A DNA stretch of 64,000 nt from Anaeramoeba flamelloides (Eukaryota > Metamonada > Anaeramoebidae): positions 434,001 to 498,000 of the forward strand of contig JANTQA010000015.1 of the NCBI GenBank assembly GCA_027625915.1, given 5' to 3'. Below are positions 1-10,299 of this stretch, piece by piece. The notes under the pieces are model-generated. The model was not told where the DNA came from. It saw only the letters and a program-made list of their open reading frames with translations, and ran no database searches. Positions within the stretch are counted from its first letter, which is position 1, and each line of letters opens with the position of its first letter. The position numbers and the translations under genes were made by a program.

Positions 1-149
1 ATATTAAAAAAGAAATAATTATTACTATTTTTGATATTATTGGAAAAATGGATATATCATATCGATTATCCTCGATTTGTAATGAATTTATTTTCAAGTC
101 CTTAACCAAATTTCTAAATAAAAATCCTGGAATTCCTTAAATACTGTCG

Positions 150-445
150 AGTCCCAGCTTTTCTTAAGGTTTTCTATTTTATTTTTTAAGTTCTAGGTTT
201 TTTTGAGGTTTTTATTTTTATTTGTGAAGTGTTCTAGCTTTTTTTGTGGTTTTCTAATTTATTTGGAAAATCAATAGATTTTCCAAATAAATAGAAAACT
301 CAAAAAAAAAAAACCGAACGAAAATCAATAGATTTTACAGATCAACAGAAAACTCAAGAAAATCTAAAGGTGAATTTCCAAAATTTAAAAGAATAGATAA
401 AAATCCAAGATTTTACACAATTCTTTTGAATTTTGGAAAACCTAG
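150..445. repeat. Modular palindrome array L1
   Basis: Two imperfect palindromes are visible. The first (about 240-315) carries TTTTCTAATTTATTTGG on one side and its complement on the other. The second (about 378-440) carries CCAAAATTTAAAAGAAT and its complement around a short centre. Both belong to the hairpin types seen at six other places in the window. A dispersed repeat follows directly. Confidence 0.6.
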
Positions 446-1560
446 GACTTTTTTTTATTTATCATCGGTTCTTTTTTTGTATTTGATTTTTTAGATGATA
501 AACGTGTTTTCAAAACTATTAGTTATTATCCCATCAAAAAATATCCTAAATGCGAGTTTAATGAAAATTTATTTCCCATCCATTTAAAAAATTTTGCCAC
601 AAAATAGACCTTTTTTCTTGACTAGAGACTTTTAAAAATCATGATACTAATAACAACAATAATAAATAAAACAGTCTCAAGAATTTTAAGAACTGGAATG
701 TTGATTATATTTTAAATCAGCTCGATAAAGCAGGATGAAATGATAAATTAAGTTGTCGTTTTGTCTTTTTTTTTTTTTTCAATTTTATTTTTTTAATAAG
801 GGCGAGGAGTGAAAGTCCCAAATAAAAAAAAACCTTTTAAAAAAGATATCTTTTTATCTTTCTAGAATATAATGGTATTAAATTAAGGAGTCTGTTTTAA
901 ATTAACATTTTTTTTTTATTGAGGAGGAAGTGTAAATAACACTCTAAGTTCCTTTAACGTTGAGAGTAAAATACTGGATAGAGAAAAATGGTTGGGCACC
1001 ATTTTTAATTGGGAACATTATTAAAATTGAAAATCCAAATCCTATTGATAACTAGGTGAATTTTATATAAATCCAGATTTAAATGTTTTACAAGTTCAGT
1101 AATCTGTGGTTTTTGTAGAATACTCATTTGAATGGTTGATAACTAAAGTAGAACATCCTATTTTAACAAAAATCCAAGTTTTTGTAAAGTTTACTATTAA
1201 TTCACAAAATGGTAATTTTTAAACTTGCTTTATATTCTAAGAGATAAGGTTTTGAAAAAGTAGAATTACATTAGTAGTTATTCTAATAAGTAGATTATTG
1301 TTATTTTCTTTAGTTATTTCACAAAAGAAAGAAATTAAAAATCATTTTCAGTAAAGTTCCCAATTAAAAATGCTGTCCAACTATTTTTCTCTGTAAACAT
1401 TTTCCTCTCAACAGTAAATACAATACAAACAAGAACCTAGGATATAACTTTGAGAGTTTATTCATAATTGATTATAATTTGAATAAATCTCAATCATTTC
1501 TCAATAGAATTAAAAATATTTTTTTTTTTGAATTTTCCTAAATGGTGCAGCATACCCATG
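440..1560. repeat. Dispersed repeat R2, copy 1, split by a MITE
   Basis: Long stretches match 6955-7690 and 43785-44110 with scattered changes. Shared pieces include GATGATAA followed by CTATTAGTTATTATC, TTTTGCCACAAAATAGA, and, near the right end, TAACTTTGAGAGTTT and ATGGTGCAGCATACCCA. No open reading frame runs through it. A Harbinger-like MITE (958-1414) sits inside this copy. The repeat lies immediately after palindrome array L1. Confidence 0.6.
958..1414. mobile_element. PIF/Harbinger-like MITE, copy 1 (457 bp)
   Basis: Terminal inverted repeats of about 55 bp with mismatches: the left starts CGTTGAGAG and runs into TTTTTAATTGGGAAC; the right reads GTTCCCAATTAAAAA and ends CTCTCAACAG. 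The element is flanked by TAA on both sides (955-957 and 1415-1417), the TWA target typical of PIF/Harbinger elements. There is no transposase, so it is non-autonomous. A second copy lies at 21707-22115. Confidence 0.65.
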
Positions 1561-2129
1561 AAAAAAAATGGGAACACTGCACCATTATTTTTTTTTGTTC
1601 ACTTGGATTAGTTTTGATATACAACATCAACTTTCGAACAAAATGACATGAGTGTGTGTTGTTTATTAATACAAATGATTTCCAAACGTAGAAATATACC
1701 TTTTTTTTTTGAAGAAAGTTTTGAAAACTCGTTCTTATTTTTTGACTTTTTTGGTGTCAATCTTTATTCTAAACTGAGGAAATTCTATCTAATTTCAATT
1801 AGAAAAAAGAATACTTTTTGAAGATTATGATGAGTTGAAGTTGTTTTTTCTCAGAGGAAATGGTTAGAAATATGAAAATTTATAATCTCATTTTTTAGTT
1901 ATTTTTCCGATTTTTGTTGTCGGAAAAATAAAAAATAAATTTAAGGACATGATCAAAGGAAATCATAAAAAAGTTTCTTTAGTTTGAAACAAAATAGCTG
2001 GAAAAGATTAGAAATTGAAAGAAAACTCAATTTTAAAATAATAAATTATGGAATATGTAACCTATACCCATTCTTTGAAATTATAATTGTTGAGAACATG
2101 AAAGCTAAAAGATTTTTTGAGTTTAGAGT

Positions 2130-2575
2130 ATTGAAAAAAATAGATAAAATGAAAATAATCTCTAACAAGATTTTTGATTGTGAATATTAGAGAAATTGTT
2201 TTGAAATAGCCGAATAATCCTTTTTATTTTAAATCTAATTCTATTATTTGAGAATCAAACTTTAAAATTATAACCCAACCACTTATGAGAATGATGTCTC
2301 TTCAAATTACACCTGTTCAAAATAAAATCCAATCAATCAAAAAAACAAGAATAAAAATTATCATTTTCAAAACTCTAGTAAACCTCTTTAAATAACTCTA
2401 TTGGTTTTTTACTAAAAGTAGATCTACATATTTTATCAAAGATTTAAAAAGATTATACTCATATAGATACCCGACTTTAGTGAACTTAAAGTAGGTCTAT
2501 TACAGAGTTCAATAAAAATTTAGATATTTACAAAAAGGATTTGGTTGAAAATAATTAAAATTAAACAACAATTCC
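2130..2575. repeat. Degraded copy of the 2734-3217 element
   Basis: About 450 bp similar in the same orientation to 2734-3170. Both contain a copy of ACAAGATTTTTxATTGTGAATATTAG, then AGAATGATG, then ATTATCATTTTC and AACTCTAGTAAACCTC. The right inverted end is not recognisable here, so this looks like an older, truncated copy lying about 600 bp upstream. Confidence 0.5.
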
Positions 2576-2733
2576 AGCTATTATCATGATATTCACAATA
2601 AAAGTGCGCTAGTATTAAAAAATCGCTATTAGTCCAACTTTATCACGAAAAATCATAAAATTGTGATAATCAACATTATCGAGATATTCACATTATCCCG
2701 AAAAAATGAAAAATTATTTTGTAGAAATTAGAG

Positions 2734-3217
2734 CAGTGAAAAAAATACCGTACATGAAAAAAATCCCTGACAAGATTTTTAATTGTGAATATTAGTAAAA
2801 TTATTATGTAATTTCAGCTATTTACAATCAAATTCCTTTTTTTAAGAATCGAACTTTTTCAATTATAACCCCCCCACTTATTAGAATGATGATTGATGAA
2901 ATCACACTTGTTCAAAACACCATTCAACCAATCAAAAAACAAGAAGAAAAATTATCATTTTCCAAACTCTAGTAAACCTCAATAAAACTGGATTATTTTT
3001 CAAAAAAAGTTGATCAACTTATGGCTATCAAACAATTACTCAAGTATTCTAGATACACCTTACTTTCATGGACTTTAGGTAGGTTTATTACTAATCTCAT
3101 AAAAAAATTGGTTATTTATAATAAGGATTTCATTGAAATTAGACAAAAATTTTACTAATATTCACAATTAAAAATCTTGTCAGGGATTTTTTTCTTGTTC
3201 GGTATTTTTTTCCCTAC
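2734..3217. mobile_element. TIR element (about 485 bp), no coding capacity
   Basis: Inverted ends of about 65 bp: the left (2734-2800) holds AAAAAAATACCG, then AATCCCTGACAAGATT and GTGAATATTAGTAAAATT. The right (3148-3217) is its complement with few changes. The outermost bases (CAGTG on the left) resemble Tc1/mariner ends, but a clean TA duplication could not be confirmed. Confidence 0.55.
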
Positions 3218-3633
3218 TATACCTTAAAAAAATCCATTGACTTTTACAAATTCTTGATACTTTTACTCACTACCTCCCCTTAAAAATGTTTGAAAGTGTT
3301 TGTAAGTGTTGTGAATTGTCTTCAAGTGTTTGAAAGTTTTGAAAGACAGAAAAATTTTATAAACTGAATGAGTTTGTTTATTGTGGAAAAAAAATTTTCT
3401 TTTTCATTGTTTTTATCACAAAATATAAAATCTCTAACAAATTTTATGATCAAACTAATAATTATCCATTTCAACAATACACTGAATCTAAGATAGATGT
3501 GTTTTCGAAAATGGAGTTGTTATATTCACAATTTTAAATATCCAAAAAGAATAAAGAATAATTTTCCTTCTTATTGGTGATCGATCAAACAAAAACCTCT
3601 AAGCTTTAATAGTGTTTTCTATCCAATAAAAAT

Positions 3634-3801
3634 ATGCTCAAAGAAGAAAAAGAACAAGAAGAAGACAACAATTGTATAAAAAATCTTATTAATTGGTGAT
3701 CATCTGGTAAGGATGTTGTTAAATCTTTTGAGAAGTTATCCAACCTCTTTGAACTTTCTGAGAAAATTAAAAATGTTTTAACCCAAGAACACATTCTTTA
3801 A
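3634..3801 (+). pseudogene. Coding-like fragment with one in-frame TGA
   Basis: A 56-codon stretch from ATG to TAA has protein-like composition: acidic start MLKEEKEQEEDNN, then CIKNLINW, then a helical-looking tail SSGKDVVKSFEKLSNLFEL. It is broken by one TGA at codon 22 (3697-3699). A strong donor-like GTAAGG lies shortly after the TGA. It could be a relic exon or part of a spliced gene whose other exons I cannot find. No family is recognised. Confidence 0.25.
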
Positions 3802-3917
3802 AGAGCAGACAAAGGGTTGGTTGTTTTAGAAGTTAATTAATCAACTCAATTTCTAAAAGTATGTTTAACTGAAAAAATATTTAATTTCTCTTTATTTCTT
3901 ATTATTCTTGATCTTAA

Positions 3918-4475
3918 GGTTTACAATCCCTGAAATTTGAAAAAAAGATTATCTTACCTAAGATGTAGTGATTTGTTAATTTGATTCTTAGCTGATCGAT
4001 CTTGTACTTGGTATGGATTTTAATAGTGGTTCAATATGGCAATTTTTGACAATTTATTATTTTTTTTTTCCGAAATACGAATTGAAGAGTTTAAGATTGA
4101 TAGGCTCGAAATTAAGTTAGAAAAAAATGTGGTTTGTGGGTTGTTGATTGAAATTTTTAATTAAGTTTGGTTATATTGAGAGCTTTTAAAAAACATTGTT
4201 TTTTTCTTTTGGTTAATTGACAAAAAAGTAAATAAAGATTCTTTTCTTCTTAAACCCAAAATTCAAAAGTTATTCTTGAACACCTACTAATCTATCAATC
4301 TTAAACTCTTCAATTCAAATTTGGAAAAAAAAAATAATAAATTGTCAAAAATTGCCATATTGAACCACTATTAAAATCCATACCAAGTACAAGATCGATC
4401 AGCTAAGAATCAAATCGACAACTCACTACACCCTACATAAGATAATTTTTTTTCAAATTTCAGGGATTGTAAACC
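3918..4475. mobile_element. TTAA-flanked fold-back element, copy 1 (558 bp)
   Basis: Two inverted arms of roughly 190 bp surround a unique centre (about 4106-4284). The ends read GGTTTACAATCCCTGAAATT and its complement, each next to TTAA (3914-3917 and 4476-4479). The arms share a copy of GCTGATCGATCTTG and a copy of GTCAAAAATTGCC. A TTAA target is used by piggyBac-type elements, but the ends do not start CCC, so the superfamily stays open. No transposase is present. Confidence 0.65.
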
Positions 4476-4659
4476 TTAAAGGATCAATAGGCTTGTCAAA
4501 CAAATAAAATAAAACCACAATAAAACTTTTTGATATGATCCTTGATTGGATCAAGTATCCTTTTTGTTGTTTTTTCAAAGAATGACTTTTATCTCCTAAT
4601 CTATTTTTTGATCAAAAACAATTTTTTTGTGAAAATATTTCTCAATTATCCCAAAAACC

Positions 4660-4860
4660 TATCAACTATTATATCGCGTTTACTTTTTAATCGCGATATT
4701 TGGGCATTTATCACTATTTAATATAAATTTTCGCCATTTTAGAGAATATCACTATTTGTTATATTATCGCGAGAATATTGATATTTCGTAATTTTCTGAT
4801 ATATCGTGATTTGATAAAAATAATCGTGATTTTTGTAACTTTATCGTGAATTAAGCATGA
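4660..4860. other. Cluster of TATCGNGA-type motifs
   Basis: In a CG-poor background this 200-bp stretch holds repeated CG-containing motifs: TATCGCG, TCGCGATAT, TATCGCGAGA, TATCGTGAT, AATCGTGAT, TATCGTGAA. A looser set (TATCACGA, TATCGAGA, TATCCCGA) occurs at about 2635-2705. Function is unknown; they could be remnants of a repeat or protein-binding sites. Confidence 0.3.
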
Positions 4861-5235
4861 TAACATCAAAACTTCTATTTTCAATATAAATGTTACAAAT
4901 TACTTATCTTATTTTTCTGAAAAGTTATTTTTCAAAAATAATAATAATAATACCTTTTTTTAGTTGTATATTGTGAGTATGTTTACTATTTATTTTCAAA
5001 ACATCAAAAACTTCAATTTTTTAATATGTAAAACCCATCACCTTTTCTGGAAATTTTTTATACCATTCACAAAAATACCAAAACTACTTTAATCAATAAT
5101 TTATTTATTAAGAAAGATATTCCAACATCAAAAAACAAAAAATATTGATTAAATTGATATAATTCAATAATAATCGATATTTTGGTTAATATATAACTCA
5201 AAAAAAGGAAATTGAATTTGAAAAAAATAATATTA

Positions 5236-5430
5236 CAGTCAGTTTCACTTTTAAGACACAAACTTATAACGAAATTTAAGGCACAATAAAAATCTCAAAT
5301 TAAGGCACAAAATTCAAATTCTAGTAAAAATAAATTGTAAAAAAAAATTACAAATTTTGTGCCTTAATTTGAGATTTTTTTGTGCCTTAAATTTCGTTGA
5401 AAGCTTGTGCCTTAAAAGTGAAACTGACTG
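5236..5430. mobile_element. Tc1/mariner-like palindromic MITE, copy 1
   Basis: Nearly the whole 195-bp element is one palindrome: CAGTCAGTTTCACTTTTAAG at the left and its near-complement ending CTGACTG at the right, between TA dinucleotides (5234-5235, 5431-5432). Inner arms repeat AAATTTAAGGCACAA and TCTCAAATTAAGGCAC. CAGT ends with a TA target are typical of Tc1/mariner. It has no coding capacity. Confidence 0.75.
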
Positions 5431-5479
5431 TATTTTTTAAAATAAAATTTAAAAAAAAGTGTAAATAAGAATTGTTTTA

Positions 5480-5676
5480 CAGTTAGTTCCACTTTTAAGG
5501 TACAAAATTTCAGCGAAATTTAAGGCTTAATAAAAATATCAAATTAAGGAACAATATTTTACATTCTAGTAAAAATAAATTGTAAAAAAAAATTACAAAT
5601 TTTGTTCCTTAATTTGAGATTATTTTTGTGCCTTAAATTTGGATGAAAGTTTGTGTCTTAAAAGTGAAACTGACTG
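5480..5676. mobile_element. Tc1/mariner-like palindromic MITE, copy 2
   Basis: A 197-bp palindrome between TA dinucleotides (5478-5479, 5677-5678), starting CAGTTAGTTCCACTTTTAAG and ending with the complementary GAAACTGACTG. It is the same family as 5236-5430, only about 50 bp away. Confidence 0.75.
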
Positions 5677-6405
5677 TAAATAAATTGAGATTTTAGAAGT
5701 TACGAGATAAATACCAAAAAATATTTAGATTCTAAACATATTAAAATGAAAAAAAATTACTTTTAGGGGGTGGGGGGGTAGTATTTGTTTTCTAAAAAAT
5801 GAAATCTTATCAAGAAATTGAATTTTTTTTCTAATTTGTGTTTCGAATTTAGAAATGGATGATTCAACAACATTTAAACAATTGATTAATTTGTATCCCT
5901 TTTTTGAAATCTATATTTACATTTTTCCAATATAAAACCAAAAAAAGTAAAATTTATTTTTATTAACAATTAAGTTAATTCTTGTATTTGGGGAATATTT
6001 TTTCTGTTTTATTTTTTAAAGTATTGATTTCGAAAGTAAATTTTTTATTTATTTTTTTATTTTCTTGGAGTAATATTCCATTTCAAATCTTAACCAATAA
6101 AAATAATTAAAGTATAAATGATTCAATAAATGAATATTTGTTAGATTGATCAAAAAAGTTAATCAATTAAATTGAGTTCTATTAAACAAAAATTGTTTTC
6201 TCAAATGTTTTTTGAAAAAATTTGTTTTCTGATTTTCAAAAAAATAAAAAATGAAAAAAAAAAATTCAATTTTGAAAATTTTTTTTTAACAAATTGTTTG
6301 GTCTTTTTTCACAAGAATCCTAATAACAATTAAAATTATTTTTGGTAGAAAAAAAAATGATTTTGAATTTTGAGGATAAAATTAATTAATATTTAAAATA
6401 TCTTA

Positions 6406-6602
6406 CAGCAGTTACGCTTTTAAGACACAAACTTTCAACAAAATTTAGGGCTTAATAAAAATAATCTCAAATTAAGGAACAAAATTTGTAATATTTTTTT
6501 AGAATTTATTTTACTATTATCTGAATATTGTGCCTTAAATTTGAGATTTTTTTGTACCAAAAATTTTCTTGAAAGTTTGTGTTTTAAAAGCGTAACTGGT
6601 TC
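6406..6602. mobile_element. Tc1/mariner-like palindromic MITE, copy 3 (diverged)
   Basis: About 197 bp, same arm order as the other copies (TTTTAAGACACAAACTTTC, then TCTCAAATTAAGG), but with a changed tip (CAGCAGTTACGC against GCGTAACTGGTTC). It is the most diverged copy, so probably the oldest. Confidence 0.6.
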
Positions 6603-6674
6603 TATTAAAGAATTATTTGTTCTTTTTTTATTGAAAAAAAAATATTTTTTCTTCATTTTTCGTTAGGTTTATTT

Positions 6675-6955
6675 TAATTTTTTAGAATAATCCAAAACTT
6701 TTAGAAATTTTCGGTTTATTCCAAAAAAAAAAAAAAACTAGGACAGTTTTGTTAGGTTTTCCAGAACTCAAAAGAATTGTGAAAAATCTATATGATTTTA
6801 CTCTATTCTTTAGAATTCTGGAAAATGGTCATTCGATTTTTATACTTTTTTAAAATAAAGAGATAATTAATTAAATTTTTGGTTGATTTCTCAAATTAAA
6901 AAAAAAATCCAAGGCACTTGATGGCAATTGACGGCACTCTACAGATATAATCAAG
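6675..6955. repeat. Modular palindrome array L2
   Basis: Contains a hairpin of the TTTTCCAGAAxTCAAAAGAAT type (about 6757-6828) and a TTTATTCC/AATTAAAAAA type. It ends in linker sequence AAGGCACTTGATGGC and TTGACGGCACTCTAC. As at L1 and L5, repeat R2 follows directly. Confidence 0.55.
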
Positions 6956-7690
6956 ATTTATCATCAGTTTTTTTTTTTTCTTATTCGGGTTTTTTTAGAT
7001 GATAAGACTGTTTGAAAAACTCTTTGTTATTATCTCTTGAAAAAAAATATCTTAAAGTTGAGTTTAAAGAAAATTCATTGTCCAACCATTTAAAATTTTG
7101 CCACAAAATAGACATATTTTTTAAGACTAGAGACTTCTTAAAAATCATATTAATATTAAAAACAATAAATACAACCGTCTCAAAAAGTTTAAGAACTGAA
7201 GTGTTGATTATATTTTGAATAAACTCGATTAACTAGTATGAAATGATAATTGAACTTGAAATTTTGTATAACTTTTTGTTTTCAATTTTATTTTTTTTTA
7301 TACTAGCTAATAGTGAAAGTCCCAAATAAAAAAATCTTATTAAAAAAAAAAAATATCATTTAGACTTTATGAGGTGCAATGTTATTGCATTATGGAGTTT
7401 GTTTTTAATTAACAGATATTTATTGCAGGATGATTACAAAATTGTAATTGGTAACCTTCTAGCCAAAATAGTTGCTAATAAAAGATAAATAAAATAATTT
7501 TTTTTTAAAATATTAATTTCACTCAATTTAGAATTAAATACAATAAAAACAAGAACCTAGGAGATAACTTTGAGAGTTTGTTCATAATTGTTTATAATAT
7601 GAATAATTTTCAATCATTACTCAATAGAATTAAAAATACTTTTTTTTGAATTTTCCGAAATGGTGCAGCATACCCAATTATTTTCTCAAA
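6955..7690. repeat. Dispersed repeat R2, copy 2
   Basis: Same order of blocks as copy 1 (440-1560) but without the Harbinger-like insertion: TTTATCATCAG, TTTTTAGATGATAAG, TTTTGCCACAAAATAGACA, AGTGAAAGTCCCAAATAAA, then TAACTTTGAGAGTTTG and ATGGTGCAGCATACCCA. A short open frame inside is not conserved in the other copies, so I do not call a gene. Confidence 0.6.
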
Positions 7691-8688
7691 AAATTCTTCT
7701 GTTGATTGAATGTGGTTAAAAACTTTGTGAAACTTATTAGTTGAATTTTAAAAATCTACAATTTTGGAAAAAATTTTTTTCTTTTTTATCAAAAAGGAAA
7801 TATTTTTTTAGTAAGAAATAACTTTCAAAAACTGAAAAACAAAAGTTAGGTAACACTCAAAAGTAATATCTAAAAAGGATTTAAATCAACCTTTCCATAT
7901 ATATGATATCTAGAAAATTTATTACACTTTTGTTCTCAAACTAGGTTATTCAAAAAAATCATGCAATAGAGAAATAAAGTCTCGTTTTTCTCTTTGTTCG
8001 GTTTAGTCAGAAAAAAAACATCTGGGTATGTTTATTATCAAAAAAAATATTATACTTTTGAAAGAACAATTATAAACCATTTCGAGTGATCAAAATAATG
8101 TGTTCACAAGACAATGATTGGTGTTTCAAAATATAATCCGTGCTTTTTTTTTCTTTTTGTTCCAATTCGTCATCCTATTGAATATCCAATAGTATACATA
8201 AGCTAAAATCAATTTTGAAATGTCGACTCCTTGATATTTTCAGTAAAATTCAAATATGAATGCATTTTTCCAAATTTTTCTCAAAATTCAAAATTTTTTT
8301 TGAATTTTTTTGTTTTTTTTGGATCTTAAAAATTTTCTACAAATTATTAAAAAATAAAAAAATTTGCCTAATATATCAATAATTAATTGAGAAAATTTAA
8401 TTAAACTTTTATCAAATATTGATTTATTCAAACACCTATACTTCAACAAGCTTTATTGGTTGATATTAGAATTGAAAGTTTCATCATTAAGAATAATAAC
8501 AAAATAAAAAAATTTTCTTTCAAAAACAAGACTTTCCGATATAAAACCAAATATAATCTTTGCAATTTCCAAAAATTATCTTTATTCTTTATAAAAATAA
8601 TAGGTTACTTTTTTTTAGTTTTATATTGGAAACATGTGAATTTAGGCTTTTAAAAAATCGACTCAAATTAATAAATTGTTTAGATTAA

Positions 8689-9256
8689 GGTTTACAATCC
8701 CTGGAATTTGTAAAAAGATTATCTTGTGTAAGGTGTAGGCTATTTGTTAATTTGGTTCTTAGTTAATTGATCTTGTCCTTGGTACGAGTTTTGAGAGTAG
8801 TTCAAAAAGGCAATTTTTGACAATTTATTTTTTTTTTCCCCCCAAATCCTAATTGAAGAATGTAAGACTAATATATTTGAACTTCTTTTACTATGAGTTT
8901 TGATTTTCCGGTTGTATTTTGAAGAACTTTTTAAATATGTTTGGTTTTTTACTCAATTAATTAAATTAAATAAATAAATTAATTTTTTTAAAAAACTCTA
9001 AATAAAACCCAACATAAATAAAAAAGTCAACTAAAAACCCACAAACCGCATTTATTCATAACCCTCCAACTATATTAGTCTTACATTCTTCAAGTTGGAT
9101 TTGGGGGGAAAAAAAATTAAATTGTCAAAAATTGCCTTTTTGAACTACTCTCAAAACTCGTACCAAGGACAAGATCGATCACATAAGAACCAAATTAACA
9201 AATAGCCTACACCTGACACAAAATAATCTTTTTACAAATTCCAGGGATTGTAAACC
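8689..9256. mobile_element. TTAA-flanked fold-back element, copy 2 (568 bp)
   Basis: Ends GGTTTACAATCCCTGGAATT and complement, each beside TTAA (8685-8688, 9257-9260). Inverted arms share TTTTTGACAATTTA and a copy of CCAAATCCxAxTTGAAGAATG. Same family as 3918-4475; the arms differ between the two copies but match each other within a copy. It ends about 260 bp upstream of the pallidin-like start codon. Confidence 0.65.
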
Positions 9257-9521
9257 TTAAGTTAACTCGTATATTTCACAAACCAAAAAACAAATTACAA
9301 AAAAGTTTTTGAGGATCTCAAAAAGATTTCATTTTCTTTTAAAAAATTACTACTCACTTAAATAATAAACTTATTGGATTAGGATCTTTTAGTCCTTTTC
9401 GAAATGGAAATAATTTCAAAAAAAAAAAAGAGTTGTGAATAAAAGAAAGTGACTACCATTTTTCTTGTGAAAGATCAACAAAAAAATCATTTTTTTATTT
9501 TTTAAAAAGTAATTGAATTTG

Positions 9522-10299
9522 ATGTCAGCACAAGAGGAAGAACAACAAACTCAAAAAAAGGAAAATTTAAAGGAATCTGAAGAAACAAACAAAACAAATG
9601 GACAGACAAAAAAAGAAGAAACAAAAAAACAAGATCCAATAGATCCAAAAGAAAAAAATGAAGAAGAGAAAGAAGAAAAAAATGAAAATAAAGAAAAAAA
9701 TGAACAAGAAATTCAAAAACTAAACGATCAAATTGAAAACCTCTCTTCTTGTTTTCAAGATCTTTTTCATGTCCCATTAGTTGAAATCGAAAATAAACTA
9801 TTAGAAATCTCGTAATTGTTTCTTTTTTTTTTGTTAATTGTATTCTTTTTTGATGCTTATTTCCTTCTGTCCATTTTTTTCTTCTTTTCCATTTTTCTTT
9901 TTCATTTTTCATTTTTGTCCATCTAATTTCTGAAACCATTACCATAATCCACAATAATCAAAAGAAACGAGCAAGAAGAACTTTTAAAGCAATTGCCCAA
10001 AAAACAAGAAGCAATGCTTCGGTTTAAGAAAATGAAACAACTGGATCAATCGGTAATTTTTTTAAAACAATTTTTCTTCTTTTTTGATAAGCAAAGCTCT
10101 TTTTTCGTTTCCTTGCTTGATCTCCTATTGCCCATTTAATTTCTATCTTTTTATATTGTTATTTTCTTAGTTTGAAAAAATCCCAGAATATACACAAAAG
10201 ATCCAAAAACTCAAAAAAGAAATGACTTTTATAACATCAAAAGTAAATAGCCTATTATCAAGCACAAAAAAACAAGCTGAAAAAGTTTCAAAAAAATAA
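9522..10299 (+). CDS. BLOC-1 subunit 6 (pallidin)-like protein, three exons
   Basis: Three exons join in frame to 168 residues, close to human pallidin (172). Exons: 9522-9811, 9965-10052, 10171-10299; introns of 153 and 118 bp begin GTAATT and end AAAG and TTAG. Pallidin is a coiled-coil subunit of BLOC-1, which acts in sorting to lysosome-related organelles. The first 65 or so residues are Lys/Glu/Asn-rich. Then comes the family-like pattern: LSSCFQDLFHVPLVEIENKL, a Gln/Glu-rich helix with QEELLKQLPKKQEAM, and a last exon FEKIPEYTQKIQKLKKEM followed by a helix with regular hydrophobics. This parallels pallidin's YHAKLVNIRKEM segment. ATG at 9522 is the only sensible start; the ATG-less codons before it are weak. 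Another small coiled-coil BLOC-1/BORC subunit cannot be excluded. Confidence 0.6.

Noticed and set aside
1984-2190. Open frame of 68 codons
   Set aside because: It starts at TTG, has Lys/Phe/Ile composition typical of random AT-rich DNA, and overlaps the degraded TIR element.
7012-7218. Open frame inside repeat R2 copy 2
   Set aside because: The other R2 copies do not keep it open.
9502-9954. Long minus-strand frame opposite the pallidin-like gene
   Set aside because: It is the antisense shadow of the Lys/Glu-rich exon, spanning its intron; the plus strand gives a spliced protein of family length.
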